A DNA stretch of 64,000 nucleotides, from positions 2,108,001-2,172,000 of the forward strand of contig NZ_NRGW01000001.1 of NCBI RefSeq assembly GCF_002332255.1, read 5' to 3'. The notes under the pieces are model-generated. The model had not been told where the DNA came from. It worked only from the letters and a program-made list of their open reading frames with translations, and searched no databases. The position numbers were made by a program, and so were the translations under genes. Source of the DNA: Halomonas sp. JB37. Lineage in GTDB: Bacteria; Pseudomonadota; Gammaproteobacteria; Pseudomonadales; Halomonadaceae. Shown piece by piece: positions 35,710 through 45,131 of the stretch; within the stretch, counting starts at the first letter, position 1; the number at the start of each line of letters is the position of its first letter.

Positions 35710-38337
35710 ATGGGCAAGTCACTGGTCATCGTCGAGTCGCCAGCTAAAGCGAAGACGATTAACAAATATCTCGGCAACGATTTCATCGTGAAGTCGAGCG
35801 TGGGTCACATCCGTGACCTGCCGACCAGCGGCTCAGGTAAGGCAGCCTCCGACCCTAAGGAGCGCGCTCGCCAGGCCGCAGCGACACGCAAAATGTCGGC
35901 GGAAGAGAAAGTTGAGCATAAAAAGCGCAAAAGCCAAGATCAGCTAATTCGGCGTATGGGCATCGATCCTAATAACGGTTGGGAAGCTCACTACGAAGTG
36001 CTGCCCGGAAAAGAAAAAGTCGTTGCCGAGCTGAAAAAGCTGGCTGAGAAAGCTGATGCTGTCTATCTCGCAACGGATTTGGATCGCGAGGGGGAAGCCA
36101 TTGCATGGCACCTGCGCGAGACCATCGGGGGCGATAACGACCGCTACAAGCGCGTGGTGTTTAACGAGATCACCAAAAACGCGATCCAGGACGCGTTCAA
36201 AGCACCTGGCGTGCTTAACATACCCCGTGTAGAGGCACAGCAAGCGCGACGCTTCCTCGACCGAGTGGTGGGCTTTATGCTCTCGCCGCTGCTATGGGCG
36301 AAAGTGGCACGGGGGCTGTCAGCTGGTCGAGTGCAGTCGGTAGCCGTGCGCTTAATTGTTGAGCGTGAGCGCGAAATCCGTGCGTTTATTCCTGAAGAGT
36401 TTTGGGATGTTCACGCTGACTTAGCCTCACCAGAGGGCGAGCTAGTGCGCTTCGCATTGGTGCGCCAAGACGGCAAAGCGTTTAGGCCTACCTCTGAAAA
36501 AGATACGCTGGCGCGTATTGAGCAGCTTAGGAAAGCCAAACTAGCGATTACCTCGCGTGAAGATAAGCCCACCAGTTCAAAGCCCACGGCTCCCTTTATT
36601 ACCTCTACGCTGCAGCAAGCGGCGAGTGGGCGGTTAGGCTTTTCGGTTAAGAAAACCATGACCATGGCTCAGCGTCTCTACGAAGCTGGCTACATTACCT
36701 ACATGCGTACTGATTCCACCAATTTGTCGAAAGACGCCGTGGAAAGCGTGCGTGAGTACATTAGTGAAGAGTTTGGTGAGCGCTACCTGCCGGAAGCGCC
36801 TAATCGTTATAGCAGTAAAGAAAGCGCCCAAGAAGCTCACGAAGCTATTCGCCCTTCAAGCGTTGAGCGCAAAGCAACCGATTTAGCGGGCATGGAGCGT
36901 GACGCAGAGCGTCTTTATGAATTGATTTGGCGCCAGTTTGTGGCTTGTCAAATGACCCCCGCGCAGTATCTTTCAAGCACGCTGAGCGTTGAGGTCGATG
37001 GCTATGAGCTGCGTGCCAAAGGCCGCGTGCTCAAATTTGATGGCTATACGCGGGTAATGAAGCCCGGCGGTAAAAATGAGGACCAGACCCTGCCTGACTT
37101 GCCGCAGGGGACGCCCATGGCGCTGGAAGCGCTTGATCCGCTGCAGCACTTTACTAAGCCTGCACCACGCTATACCGAAGCAAGCCTGGTTAAAGAGCTT
37201 GAAAAACAGGGCATTGGTCGACCTTCAACCTACGCCTCTATTATTTCGACGATTCAAGATCGCGGCTATGTGAAATTAGAAAACCGGCGTTTTTATGCTG
37301 AAAAACTTGGTGATATTGTCACCGAACGGCTAAAAGAATCGTTCCCGGATTTGATGGATTTCTCGTTCACCGCTCGTATGGAAGATAGCTTGGATGAAGT
37401 TGCCGAAGGTGAGCGCAACTGGCAGGGTTTGCTAGACGACTTCTACGGTGAGTTCCGTGAAGAGCTTGCTAAAGCAGAGAGCGATGATGGTATGCGGCCC
37501 AATCAGCCGGTGCCGACAGACATAGATTGCCCTAGCTGCGGTCGTCATATGCAGATTCGAACGGCTTCTACGGGCGTTTTCTTGGGCTGTAGCGGCTATA
37601 ATCTGCCGCCAAAAGAGCGCTGCAAAACGACTATCGACCTTATTCCGGGTGAGGAGGCCGTTGCCGAAGACGCGGGAGAAGACGCTGAAACCAACGCGCT
37701 GCGGGCGAAGAATCGCTGTCACAAGTGTGGCACGGCCATGGACAGCTATTTAATCGATGAGACGCGCAAGCTGCATATCTGTGGCAATAGCCCAGACTGC
37801 GATGGCTACGAAGTCGAGAGTGGTAAATTCAAGATTAAAGGCTACGATGGCCCGGTGATTGAGTGCGATAAATGCGGCTCTGAGATGCAGCTTAAATCAG
37901 GCCGGTTTGGTAAGTATTTTGGCTGTACCAATGGTGACTGCAAAAATACGCGCAAGCTATTGAAAAGTGGCGAAGTGGCGCCGCCCAAAATGGATCCGAT
38001 TCCGATGCCGGAGCTGGCCTGTCAGAAGGTTGACGACCATTACGTGCTGCGCGATGGGGCAAGCGGTCTATTTTTAGCAGCCAGCAAGTTTCCTAAAAAT
38101 CGTGAAACGCGGCCGCCGTTAGTCAAAGAATTGAAAGCGCATGCTGATGAGCTGCCAGAGAAATATCACTTTATTCTCAAGGCGCCTAGTGAAGATCCTG
38201 ATGGACGCCCGGCTCAGATTCGATACTCTCGCAAGAGTAAAGAGCAGTTTGTGATGACCGATGAGGAAGGTAAGGCCACTGGCTGGAAAGCCACGTTTGA
38301 TGCCGGCAAATGGCACGTGGAGGATAAGCGTAAGTGA
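35710..38337 (+). CDS. topA: DNA topoisomerase I TopA
   Basis: 875 residues. Toprim region [16 protein letters not shown] and [13 protein letters not shown], active-site tyrosine in [11 protein letters not shown] (about residue 331), and three C-terminal zinc-ribbon repeats: [16 protein letters not shown] and CDKCGSEM. It relaxes negative supercoils. GGAG precedes the ATG. The stop overlaps the GTG of the next gene, an arrangement shared with P. aeruginosa (PA3011/PA3010). Confidence 0.96.
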   Translation: MGKSLVIVESPAKAKTINKYLGNDFIVKSSVGHIRDLPTSGSGKAASDPKERARQAAATRKMSAEEKVEHKKRKSQDQLIRRMGIDPNNGWEAHYEVLPGKEKVVAELKKLAEKADAVYLATDLDREGEAIAWHLRETIGGDNDRYKRVVFNEITKNAIQDAFKAPGVLNIPRVEAQQARRFLDRVVGFMLSPLLWAKVARGLSAGRVQSVAVRLIVEREREIRAFIPEEFWDVHADLASPEGELVRFALVRQDGKAFRPTSEKDTLARIEQLRKAKLAITSREDKPTSSKPTAPFITSTLQQAASGRLGFSVKKTMTMAQRLYEAGYITYMRTDSTNLSKDAVESVREYISEEFGERYLPEAPNRYSSKESAQEAHEAIRPSSVERKATDLAGMERDAERLYELIWRQFVACQMTPAQYLSSTLSVEVDGYELRAKGRVLKFDGYTRVMKPGGKNEDQTLPDLPQGTPMALEALDPLQHFTKPAPRYTEASLVKELEKQGIGRPSTYASIISTIQDRGYVKLENRRFYAEKLGDIVTERLKESFPDLMDFSFTARMEDSLDEVAEGERNWQGLLDDFYGEFREELAKAESDDGMRPNQPVPTDIDCPSCGRHMQIRTASTGVFLGCSGYNLPPKERCKTTIDLIPGEEAVAEDAGEDAETNALRAKNRCHKCGTAMDSYLIDETRKLHICGNSPDCDGYEVESGKFKIKGYDGPVIECDKCGSEMQLKSGRFGKYFGCTNGDCKNTRKLLKSGEVAPPKMDPIPMPELACQKVDDHYVLRDGASGLFLAASKFPKNRETRPPLVKELKAHADELPEKYHFILKAPSEDPDGRPAQIRYSRKSKEQFVMTDEEGKATGWKATFDAGKWHVEDKRK

Positions 38338-38795
38338 GTGCGCAGTCCCGAACCAATCAATTGCTCTATCAGGCTGAGCTGCTAGCCACGTTATCAGCCG
38401 GGGATGACGAACATGCCACGGCGAGACAGATGGCCCAGGAGGAGGGCGCGTTGGCGCTCTTTGAGCTGGCTTTAGAGTCGCTGTTGCGTGAAGTCACTGA
38501 GCATGCACGGTTGTCAGAACATGCTTGGCGTATTCTGCTAGCAGAAGATGGTGTGAATTTAGCAGAGCTGCAACGCCTGCGCGATTTAAGAGCCCATCCT
38601 GAGAGCTGGTTACACTGGCTCGTGGCCCAGCTTGAGCGCTTGCACAGTGACGATGGGGCCGCACGGCGTACGGCGCACAATCCCGCGATGATTGCAGTGG
38701 GTAGCCCAGTGAATTTACGCAAGCAGCTATTGGATAATCTCCAGGCAGCAAAGCGAGAAATAGGCGCTCTGCGGGAAACTAGCTTGGAATGGTAG
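38334..38795 (+). CDS. DUF6586 family protein downstream of topA
   Basis: 153 residues from a GTG overlapping the topA stop. The protein is almost wholly helical, with a repeated acidic/leucine pattern ([27 protein letters not shown]) and no catalytic motif. I recall a similar small gene after topA in pseudomonads. The conserved pairing hints at a link with topoisomerase or nucleoid function, but no function is known. Confidence 0.75.
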   Translation: MSAQSRTNQLLYQAELLATLSAGDDEHATARQMAQEEGALALFELALESLLREVTEHARLSEHAWRILLAEDGVNLAELQRLRDLRAHPESWLHWLVAQLERLHSDDGAARRTAHNPAMIAVGSPVNLRKQLLDNLQAAKREIGALRETSLEW

Positions 38796-38977
38796 GTCTA
38801 CTAAAATAACGAAAAGCGCTCATTGCAGTAATGCCTTGGTGAGCGCGGTTATTCACTGCGCGTTAGCTGTATTGCGCGTATGACGAAAATACTAACGGCG
38901 AATGTGGGAATAATGTATAACAGCCACCAGATGAGCCTTGTGGGTCAACCACAGGCTAACGTGTTTCGAGAGCTACC

Positions 38978-39607
38978 ATGATGCCTGTCAATCGCCGTCG
39001 TTTTCTCGCTATGGCGCTGAGCTTTCCCGCCGTTGCGAGCGCTGCTGTGAATTCGCCTAGTCCATCAGGCGTCCCGGATCTCGTTGAGGCGATGCTCACG
39101 CGTGCTCATGTACCTAGGCACAGCAACGAACTATGGGTGTTGATAGATGATCAAGAGTCTACGCTAAGCGTGTTTCGTGGCAATGCCTTACTAGAGCGCT
39201 TTGCGCCGATATCGTTAGGGCGGGCGGGGGCAAAAACGCAGCGCGTACGTGGCGATAGTGTGACCCCTTTGGGCGAGTTTCGTATCAATCGTTTTAATTA
39301 CGAAAGCCAGTGGCGCACTTTTATGGCCATTGACTATCCAACGCCGGCCCATGCACGCATGGCATTGGAAAGTGGGGTTTACTCCCAAACGGATTATGAA
39401 GACTACTTCGAATACTACCGCCGTTACGGTCACCCATCCCAAAATACGGCGCTTGGCGGCGCTATTGGTATTCATGGGTTGGGTGGCGCGGATCCCGATA
39501 TTCATGGGCGCTATAACTGGACTCAGGGGTGTGTTGCCGTTACCAACGAGCAAATTGATCGCCTCGCAGAGCTAGTGGGTGTTGGCACCCGTGTAGTGAT
39601 CCGTTAA
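38978..39607 (+). CDS. Tat-exported L,D-transpeptidase (YkuD) family protein
   Basis: 209 residues. A twin-arginine signal NRRRFLAMAL with an AxA-like end suggests export in folded form. The YkuD domain starts at LWVLIDDQESTLSVF and has the conserved IGIHGLGG and catalytic cysteine in TQGCVAVTNEQID. It should transfer meso-Dap-linked peptides in the periplasm (3-3 cross-links or lipoprotein anchoring) or act as an amidase-like variant. It lies 214 bp before an Lpp-type lipoprotein gene. Confidence 0.85.
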   Translation: MMPVNRRRFLAMALSFPAVASAAVNSPSPSGVPDLVEAMLTRAHVPRHSNELWVLIDDQESTLSVFRGNALLERFAPISLGRAGAKTQRVRGDSVTPLGEFRINRFNYESQWRTFMAIDYPTPAHARMALESGVYSQTDYEDYFEYYRRYGHPSQNTALGGAIGIHGLGGADPDIHGRYNWTQGCVAVTNEQIDRLAELVGVGTRVVIR

Positions 39608-39657
39608 GCTAGCGCCGTTGTAAGGAAGTTCGAGGTTTTTAAATAAGTGGCTATAGA

Positions 39658-39766
39658 CAAGCGCTGTGGACTATTATAAAACAGCGTTTGACTTGTGTGC
39701 TTAACAGCACAAGTCATTGAAAAGAACCTGCACCGCAGGTAGACAAATTTAAGCTAAGAGCTTAGC
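39658..39766 (+). promoter_or_regulatory. Heavily structured leader of the lpp-type gene
   Basis: Four stems in a row precede the lipoprotein gene: CAAGCGCTGT with ACAGCGTTTG; GACTTG with CAAGTC enclosing TGCT-TAAC-AGCA; ACCTGC-ACC-GCAGGT (39726-39740); GCTAAG-AG-CTTAGC (39753-39766). A long-lived mRNA leader or binding sites for a small RNA are possible. The promoter itself was not fixed; TATTATAAA (39672-39680) is the best -10 area. Confidence 0.45.
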
Positions 39767-39821
39767 CTTACCTTTGTCATACCCTTAACGTAGTACCCAA
39801 GGACGACTCAAGGAGAACATT

Positions 39822-40085
39822 ATGACTCTGAAAAATACTCTGAAAATGACTGCTGCTGCCGCTTCTCTGGCAATCCTAGCTGGTTGTGCTTCTACCAGCG
39901 CTCTGGAAGAAGTTCGCATGACTGCTGAGTCTGCACAAGCTGACGCTGCAGAAGCACGCAGCATGGCTTCACAGGCTATGAACACTGCAAACCAAGCCCA
40001 GCGCGATGCGCAGGCTGCTCTGCAGATGTCTGAGCAGAACCGTGAAGAAATGAACCGTATGTTCCAGCGTTCCATGCAGAAGTAA
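39822..40085 (+). CDS. lpp: Braun-type (Lpp/OprI) murein lipoprotein
   Basis: 87 residues. Lipobox LAGC, then a 60-residue helix in which alanine repeats in heptads (ESAQADAAEARSMASQAMNTA), the alanine zipper of OprI/Lpp, ending in lysine (SMQK) that could be linked to meso-Dap. AAGGAG precedes the ATG. It should tether the outer membrane to peptidoglycan. The facing downstream gene encodes a suitable L,D-transpeptidase. Confidence 0.9.
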   Translation: MTLKNTLKMTAAAASLAILAGCASTSALEEVRMTAESAQADAAEARSMASQAMNTANQAQRDAQAALQMSEQNREEMNRMFQRSMQK

Positions 40086-40181
40086 TTCTGCCTGGACTGT
40101 TGGGGAGTCAATAGACTCTTTCAGCGGTTGCTGTATGTGTAGATTGTAATGCAAGAAGCTTTGCACACAGCTACACAAAAA

Positions 40182-40205
40182 AACCCCGCCTCGGCGGGGT
40201 TTTTT
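40182..40205. terminator. Bidirectional terminator between lpp and the transpeptidase gene
   Basis: Perfect stem AACCCCGCC / GGCGGGGTT with a 2-base loop, flanked by A runs on one side and T runs on the other, so it can stop transcription from both directions. Confidence 0.9.
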
Positions 40206-40225
40206 GTTGCTGCGCTATCAGCGCA

Positions 40226-41341
40226 TCAAGCTTTTTCTTCGCTGCTAGGTGCTGCTGTGAGCTCAATTTCGTCGATAAGTTCGACAGGCTCGGGTTTTAT
40301 TTCAGGTGCTCCGGGGCCAAAGAGGGCAATAAATTGGCCGTCTGGTGCGTCAACGGCACGCTCTATCTGCTCTGGGTCGATCTCTACTTGATCTTCAGTT
40401 AGCGCCGTAACGCGATCAATTGCGTTGCGTATCGGTTCGAAATCACCCACGTTTTCTTCAAGTTGAGGGAAGGACTGCACGAACAGTGTGCCGTCGGCTC
40501 CCCAGCCTGCTTTAAAGGGTGCATCCATCAGGTTGACCTGAGTGCCGCTAGGCAGGCGCTCATACAGCGAGGCGATATCTTCAGGGTACATGCGAATACA
40601 GCCACGGCTAGCACGCATGCCTACGCCGTCTGGCTTATTGGTGCCATGAATTAAGTAGCTAGGCATCGCCAGAAGGATGGCGTGCTCGCCAAGCGGGTTG
40701 TCAGGGCCTGAGGGCACAATTGAAGGCGCAGGATCGCCACGTTCAGCCGCTTCGCGGCGCATCGAAGCTGGCGGTGCCCATGCAGGATCTTTTACCTTAA
40801 CGGTTGTGCGAGTGATACCAACCGGGGTTGCAAACTCTTCCCGACCTACGCTAATCGGGTAGGTTTCAACGATGCCCGGATTGTTGGCCGGGTAATAGTA
40901 AAGACGCAACTCAGATAGGTTGACTACGACGCCTTCACGAGGTGCTGGGGGCAAAATATACTGAGCCGGAATAACGACCTCGGTACCTGCGCCAGGAACC
41001 CATAGGCTTACGCCAGGATTGGCCATACGAATTTCTTCATAGCCAATATTGTGACGTCGAGCAATATCAAGGAGTGTCTGGCTAGAGTCTTCGACGACGA
41101 CCGTATAGCGTTCCCCGACGATGTCGCCGGTTTCAGGTAGGCGGAAGTGGCCGCGGGGCAGCTCGTCTCGGCTAGCAACTTGTGATGCGCTGTCAACGGC
41201 ATCGAGGTTGATTTCTTGCGCTTGTTGGCTGTCTACCTGCTCGTCAGCGGATTGCGCAAAAGCAGGGGTAGCCAGGCTAGCTGCAAACAGCACAGCCAAG
41301 CTGGTGGGGCCCCAGAGATTGAAAGTATGTCGAATGTTCAT
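40226..41341 (-). CDS. L,D-transpeptidase with LysM domain (ErfK/YbiS type)
   Basis: 371 residues. Signal peptide ending ATPAFAQ, a LysM domain (YTVVVEDSSQTLLDIARRH, residues about 75-125), and a YkuD catalytic domain with YLIHGTNKPDGVG then SRGCIRMYPED holding the active cysteine. A C-terminal acidic extension is typical of the family. In E. coli such enzymes attach Braun lipoprotein to murein; the converging gene is an Lpp-type lipoprotein, a natural substrate. TTAGGAAC lies before the ATG. Confidence 0.9.
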   Translation of the reverse strand: MNIRHTFNLWGPTSLAVLFAASLATPAFAQSADEQVDSQQAQEINLDAVDSASQVASRDELPRGHFRLPETGDIVGERYTVVVEDSSQTLLDIARRHNIGYEEIRMANPGVSLWVPGAGTEVVIPAQYILPPAPREGVVVNLSELRLYYYPANNPGIVETYPISVGREEFATPVGITRTTVKVKDPAWAPPASMRREAAERGDPAPSIVPSGPDNPLGEHAILLAMPSYLIHGTNKPDGVGMRASRGCIRMYPEDIASLYERLPSGTQVNLMDAPFKAGWGADGTLFVQSFPQLEENVGDFEPIRNAIDRVTALTEDQVEIDPEQIERAVDAPDGQFIALFGPGAPEIKPEPVELIDEIELTAAPSSEEKA

Positions 41342-41425
41342 AGTCGTTCCTAATATGTTAATTTACTGCTGATGCGCGTTTTGGTGACCAGTAGGGCATA
41401 GCTATTGACAAGTTTGCCCCAAGGT

Positions 41426-44400
41426 TCACGCCGCCGCTACTTTTTGATTAAGCGTGCTGAGTAAGTTTTCTAGCTGCTGAAAACGCTTATCAACACTTTC
41501 CATAGGTAATTCAAATCTTAAGGTGTCTGCGCCATCCAGGCGGTAGTGTTTTGGTGAGCGTTGAATAAGTGTCACCAGCGTCATGGGGTCGACCTGAGTG
41601 CTGCTCTCAAATAGCACTCGACCACGGCTTTCGCCGGCTTCTATTCGGCTGATGCCTAGCTGCTCAGCGCGATGGCGCAGCTTGGTTTGCCGAATGAGGT
41701 TTTTCAATGGCGCGGGCAGCAAGCCAAAGCGGTCAATAAGCTCAACCTGCAGTTCTTTAAGCTCGCCATCGCTCTGCGTATTGGCAATCCGCTTATACAT
41801 CACTAGCCGCTGCTGCACATCGTGAATGTAGTCGCTGGGAATGAGGGCAGGCAGATTAAGGCTAATTTCGACACCGGTATTGAAGGGAACATCGATATTG
41901 GGGGTTTTGCCGGCACGAATCGCCTTCACGGCTCGATCAAGCATTTCCATATAAAGCGTGTAGCCAATGGTTTCCATTTGGCCGCTCTGCTCATCGCCTA
42001 GCAGTTCACCTGCTCCGCGAATTTCCATGTCGTGGCTAGCCAGCGTAAAACCCGCCCCTAAATCATCCGAAGCGCTGATGGCCTCAAGACGTTTTATCGC
42101 ATCGCGCGTCATGGCTTTTGGTGTAGGGGTCAAAAGATAGGCATAGGCTTGATGGTGGCTGCGGCCAACTCGTCCCCGTAGTTGGTGTAGTTGGGCCAGG
42201 CCAAATTTGTCAGCACGCTCAATGATGATGGTGTTTGCGCTAGGCACATCAATGCCTGTCTCAATAATGGTGGAGCAGACCAATACGTTAAATCGGCGAT
42301 GGTAGAAGTCCGACATGATGCGTTCCAGGCTGCGCTCAGGTAGCTGGCCGTGGGCAACGCCAACGCGTGCTTCGGGTATCAGTTCGCGGATCTTTTCGGC
42401 GGTGTTTTCGATCGTTTTAACTTCGTTATGCAGCACATAGACCTGGCCACCACGCAATATTTCACGCAGCAGGGCTTCTTTTATCACGCTGTCGTCATGC
42501 TGCTGCACGAAGGTTTTGACCGAAAGACGGCGGGCCGGCGGCGTGGCGATGATCGATAGGTCGCGGATGCCGCTCATGGCCATGTTCAGCGTACGCGGAA
42601 TAGGCGTGGCGGTCAGGGTTAATATGTCGATCTCAGCGCGTAACGTTTTTAGCTTCTCTTTTTGGGCAACCCCAAAGCGATGCTCCTCGTCGATAATGAG
42701 CAGGCCCATTTTAGGTAGCTCAACACTTTTCGAGAGCAGCTTGTGAGTGCCGATCACAATATCGGTTTGACCGTTTTTAATGCTTTCCAGCGTCTGAGAG
42801 ACTTCTTTGGCACTGGTGAAGCGGGAAATCAGGCCAATATTGACGGCAGTATCGGCAAAGCGATCGCGGAAGTTCTCAAAATGTTGGCGTGCGAGCAGAG
42901 TGGTCGGCACCAGGACGACCACTTGCCGGCCGGACTGCACGGCTAGAAACGCCGCGCGCATAGCGACTTCTGTTTTGCCGAAGCCTACGTCGCCGCACAC
43001 CACGCGGTCCATCGGCTGTGGCGACGTCATGTCGCTGATCACCGCCTCAATGGCCGCATGCTGATCGGGCGTCTCCTCAAACGGGAAGTTGGCTGAGAAA
43101 CGTAGGTAATCCTCCCCGGGGGCTTCGTAGACCACGCCCTGCTGAGCTTCCCTGCGTGCGTAAACGTCCAGCAGTTCGGCTGCGGTATCACGAATTTTCT
43201 CGGCGGCTTTGCGACGCGCTTTTTCCCATTGATCTGAGCCCAGCTTATGCAGAGGCGCTAGTTCGTCGTCGGCGCCGCTATAGCGGGAGATCATATGTAG
43301 GCTATCGACGGGCACATACAGCTTGGCGCCATCTGCATAGGAGAGCGCAAGAAACTCATTTGCCTGCCCGCCTGCCTCTAATGTCTCAAGGCCTAAGTAG
43401 CGGCCCACGCCATGGGCTTGGTGAACAACCGGCGCGCCCTCACGCAGCTCTGATAGATGACGTACCGCTAGCTCATTGTCATCGGTGGCTTTTTCACGAC
43501 GGCGACTTTGACGTACGACTTCGCCAAATAACTCGGTTTCGCTGATCACCGCCAAACTGGGGTTGTTAAGCCACAGGCCACTGTCGACTAGCCCTTCGGT
43601 AATCGCATACTGTTGGCTGCCAGCCAGAAACGCATGGAAACTCTCAGTGTGGGGCAGCGATAGCTTCAGCGGTGCCAGTATCTCTTCTAATGCCTCGCGC
43701 CGGCCGCGGGATTCCGCCACAAAAAGCGTGCGTGTTTTAGAGTGTGAGGTTAAAAACGCGGACAGATCGCTTAACGGCTTTTTCGCTCGTGAGTTGATCG
43801 ACAGCGTAGGAAGCGATGTGGCGTCAGGCAGCTGCGCATGGCGTTGCTGGCTGTCTTCGGTCAGCTCAATGCGCGGATACGATTTGATGGCCGAAAATAC
43901 GTCACTGACGGGAAAAAATGCCCGGTGCGGAGGCAGAAGTGGGCGCGTATTGTCCACGCCTAAGTTGACAAAGCGGGCGTCTATTGCCTGCCAATGCTGC
44001 TCGGCTGCTTGGAAAACGCCGGGCAGTAAAGCTACTCGCGTGTCATTCGTCAGGTGATCGAATAAAGAGGCGGTATGCTCAAAAAATAGCGGTAGGTAGT
44101 GCTCAAGGCCCGGTGATGGAATGCCTTTTAATGCATCGTTATACAGCGGGCACTGGCGCGGGTCGACGTCAAACAGTGTTTCAAATTTTTCGCGGAAACA
44201 GGCAATGGCACTACGGCTGAGTGAGTACTCATGAGCGGGTAATAGCTCGAGTGACTCAAGTTTATCCGTAGAGCGCTGGCTGCCTGGGTCAAAGTGGCGC
44301 AGCGTATCGATTTCATCATCAAACAAGTCGATACGGATTGGTTCATCCATACCCATGGCAAACAGATCAATCAGCGCGCCGCGCATGGCATATTCGCCGG

Positions 44401-44875
44401 GTTCGTAAACCGTTTCTACGGCACGGTAGCCCGCTCGCGATAATGATTCGCGAAAGGTCTCACGATCCAGCCGCTCGCCGGTTTTTAAGGTCATCACTCG
44501 CCCGGCAATATATTCAACCGGGGGCAGACGCTGCATCAGCGTATTGATTGGCACCAGCACAATGCCGCGCACGCCATCTTGCAGCTGACGAAGCGTGCGT
44601 AGTCGTGCCGAGACAATGTCTTGATGGGGTGAAAAGCTGTCGTAGGGCAGCGTTTCCCAGTCGGGGAAGGGCAGCACCGGTACGTCGCTGTAGAAATACA
44701 GGTCTTGCTCAAGGCGCTGCGCGCTGGCCGTATTGGGCGTGATGACCAATAGAGGCGCGTGGGTTGCAACGCGGGAGAGTGCCAGTGCAGTCGCACTGCC
44801 CGGCGGCGATGTCCAGTAGAGCGTATCGCGAGTCCCTTCGGGCTGGGGCGGTTCGAGCAGAGAAAAAGTCGGCAT
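41426..44875 (-). CDS. mfd: Transcription-repair coupling factor Mfd
   Basis: 1149 residues from the ATG at MPTFSLLEPP, against 1148 in E. coli; a GTG 17 codons earlier has no better site. UvrB-like N-terminal part (PDWETLPYDSFSPHQDI), RNA polymerase-interacting region (VVHQAHGVGRYLGLETLE), helicase motifs GDVGFGKTEVA, DEEHRFG and TATPIPRTLNM, and the C-terminal TRCF domain. It moves stalled RNA polymerase off damage and recruits UvrA. It diverges from gap across 256 bp. Confidence 0.96.
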   Translation of the reverse strand: MPTFSLLEPPQPEGTRDTLYWTSPPGSATALALSRVATHAPLLVITPNTASAQRLEQDLYFYSDVPVLPFPDWETLPYDSFSPHQDIVSARLRTLRQLQDGVRGIVLVPINTLMQRLPPVEYIAGRVMTLKTGERLDRETFRESLSRAGYRAVETVYEPGEYAMRGALIDLFAMGMDEPIRIDLFDDEIDTLRHFDPGSQRSTDKLESLELLPAHEYSLSRSAIACFREKFETLFDVDPRQCPLYNDALKGIPSPGLEHYLPLFFEHTASLFDHLTNDTRVALLPGVFQAAEQHWQAIDARFVNLGVDNTRPLLPPHRAFFPVSDVFSAIKSYPRIELTEDSQQRHAQLPDATSLPTLSINSRAKKPLSDLSAFLTSHSKTRTLFVAESRGRREALEEILAPLKLSLPHTESFHAFLAGSQQYAITEGLVDSGLWLNNPSLAVISETELFGEVVRQSRRREKATDDNELAVRHLSELREGAPVVHQAHGVGRYLGLETLEAGGQANEFLALSYADGAKLYVPVDSLHMISRYSGADDELAPLHKLGSDQWEKARRKAAEKIRDTAAELLDVYARREAQQGVVYEAPGEDYLRFSANFPFEETPDQHAAIEAVISDMTSPQPMDRVVCGDVGFGKTEVAMRAAFLAVQSGRQVVVLVPTTLLARQHFENFRDRFADTAVNIGLISRFTSAKEVSQTLESIKNGQTDIVIGTHKLLSKSVELPKMGLLIIDEEHRFGVAQKEKLKTLRAEIDILTLTATPIPRTLNMAMSGIRDLSIIATPPARRLSVKTFVQQHDDSVIKEALLREILRGGQVYVLHNEVKTIENTAEKIRELIPEARVGVAHGQLPERSLERIMSDFYHRRFNVLVCSTIIETGIDVPSANTIIIERADKFGLAQLHQLRGRVGRSHHQAYAYLLTPTPKAMTRDAIKRLEAISASDDLGAGFTLASHDMEIRGAGELLGDEQSGQMETIGYTLYMEMLDRAVKAIRAGKTPNIDVPFNTGVEISLNLPALIPSDYIHDVQQRLVMYKRIANTQSDGELKELQVELIDRFGLLPAPLKNLIRQTKLRHRAEQLGISRIEAGESRGRVLFESSTQVDPMTLVTLIQRSPKHYRLDGADTLRFELPMESVDKRFQQLENLLSTLNQKVAAA

Positions 44876-45131
44876 AATCAAGATATCGTTTTGCGCTGAA
44901 ACGGAAAGCAGATCATACACGATCACCCGTTTCAGTTAGAGCGCTGTCGCTTATCGATAGTTACTAATCATTGGCCAAGCTTGTAGTCAAATCGACGATT
45001 CTGTAATACGCCTACACGTTGTGCGACCATCCTTTGATTGCGACGGCGGCGCTTGGCTAGGATAATGCAGCACGGAAATTGTTTTTTACTTATTGTTTTT
45101 ACACTTTTTCACTACATTAATGAGGCCGCAC

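Noticed and set aside
45093..45131. ATG starts upstream of the gap GTG
   Set aside because: They overlap or precede the GAGG that is well spaced for the GTG, and the family start aligns with the GTG.
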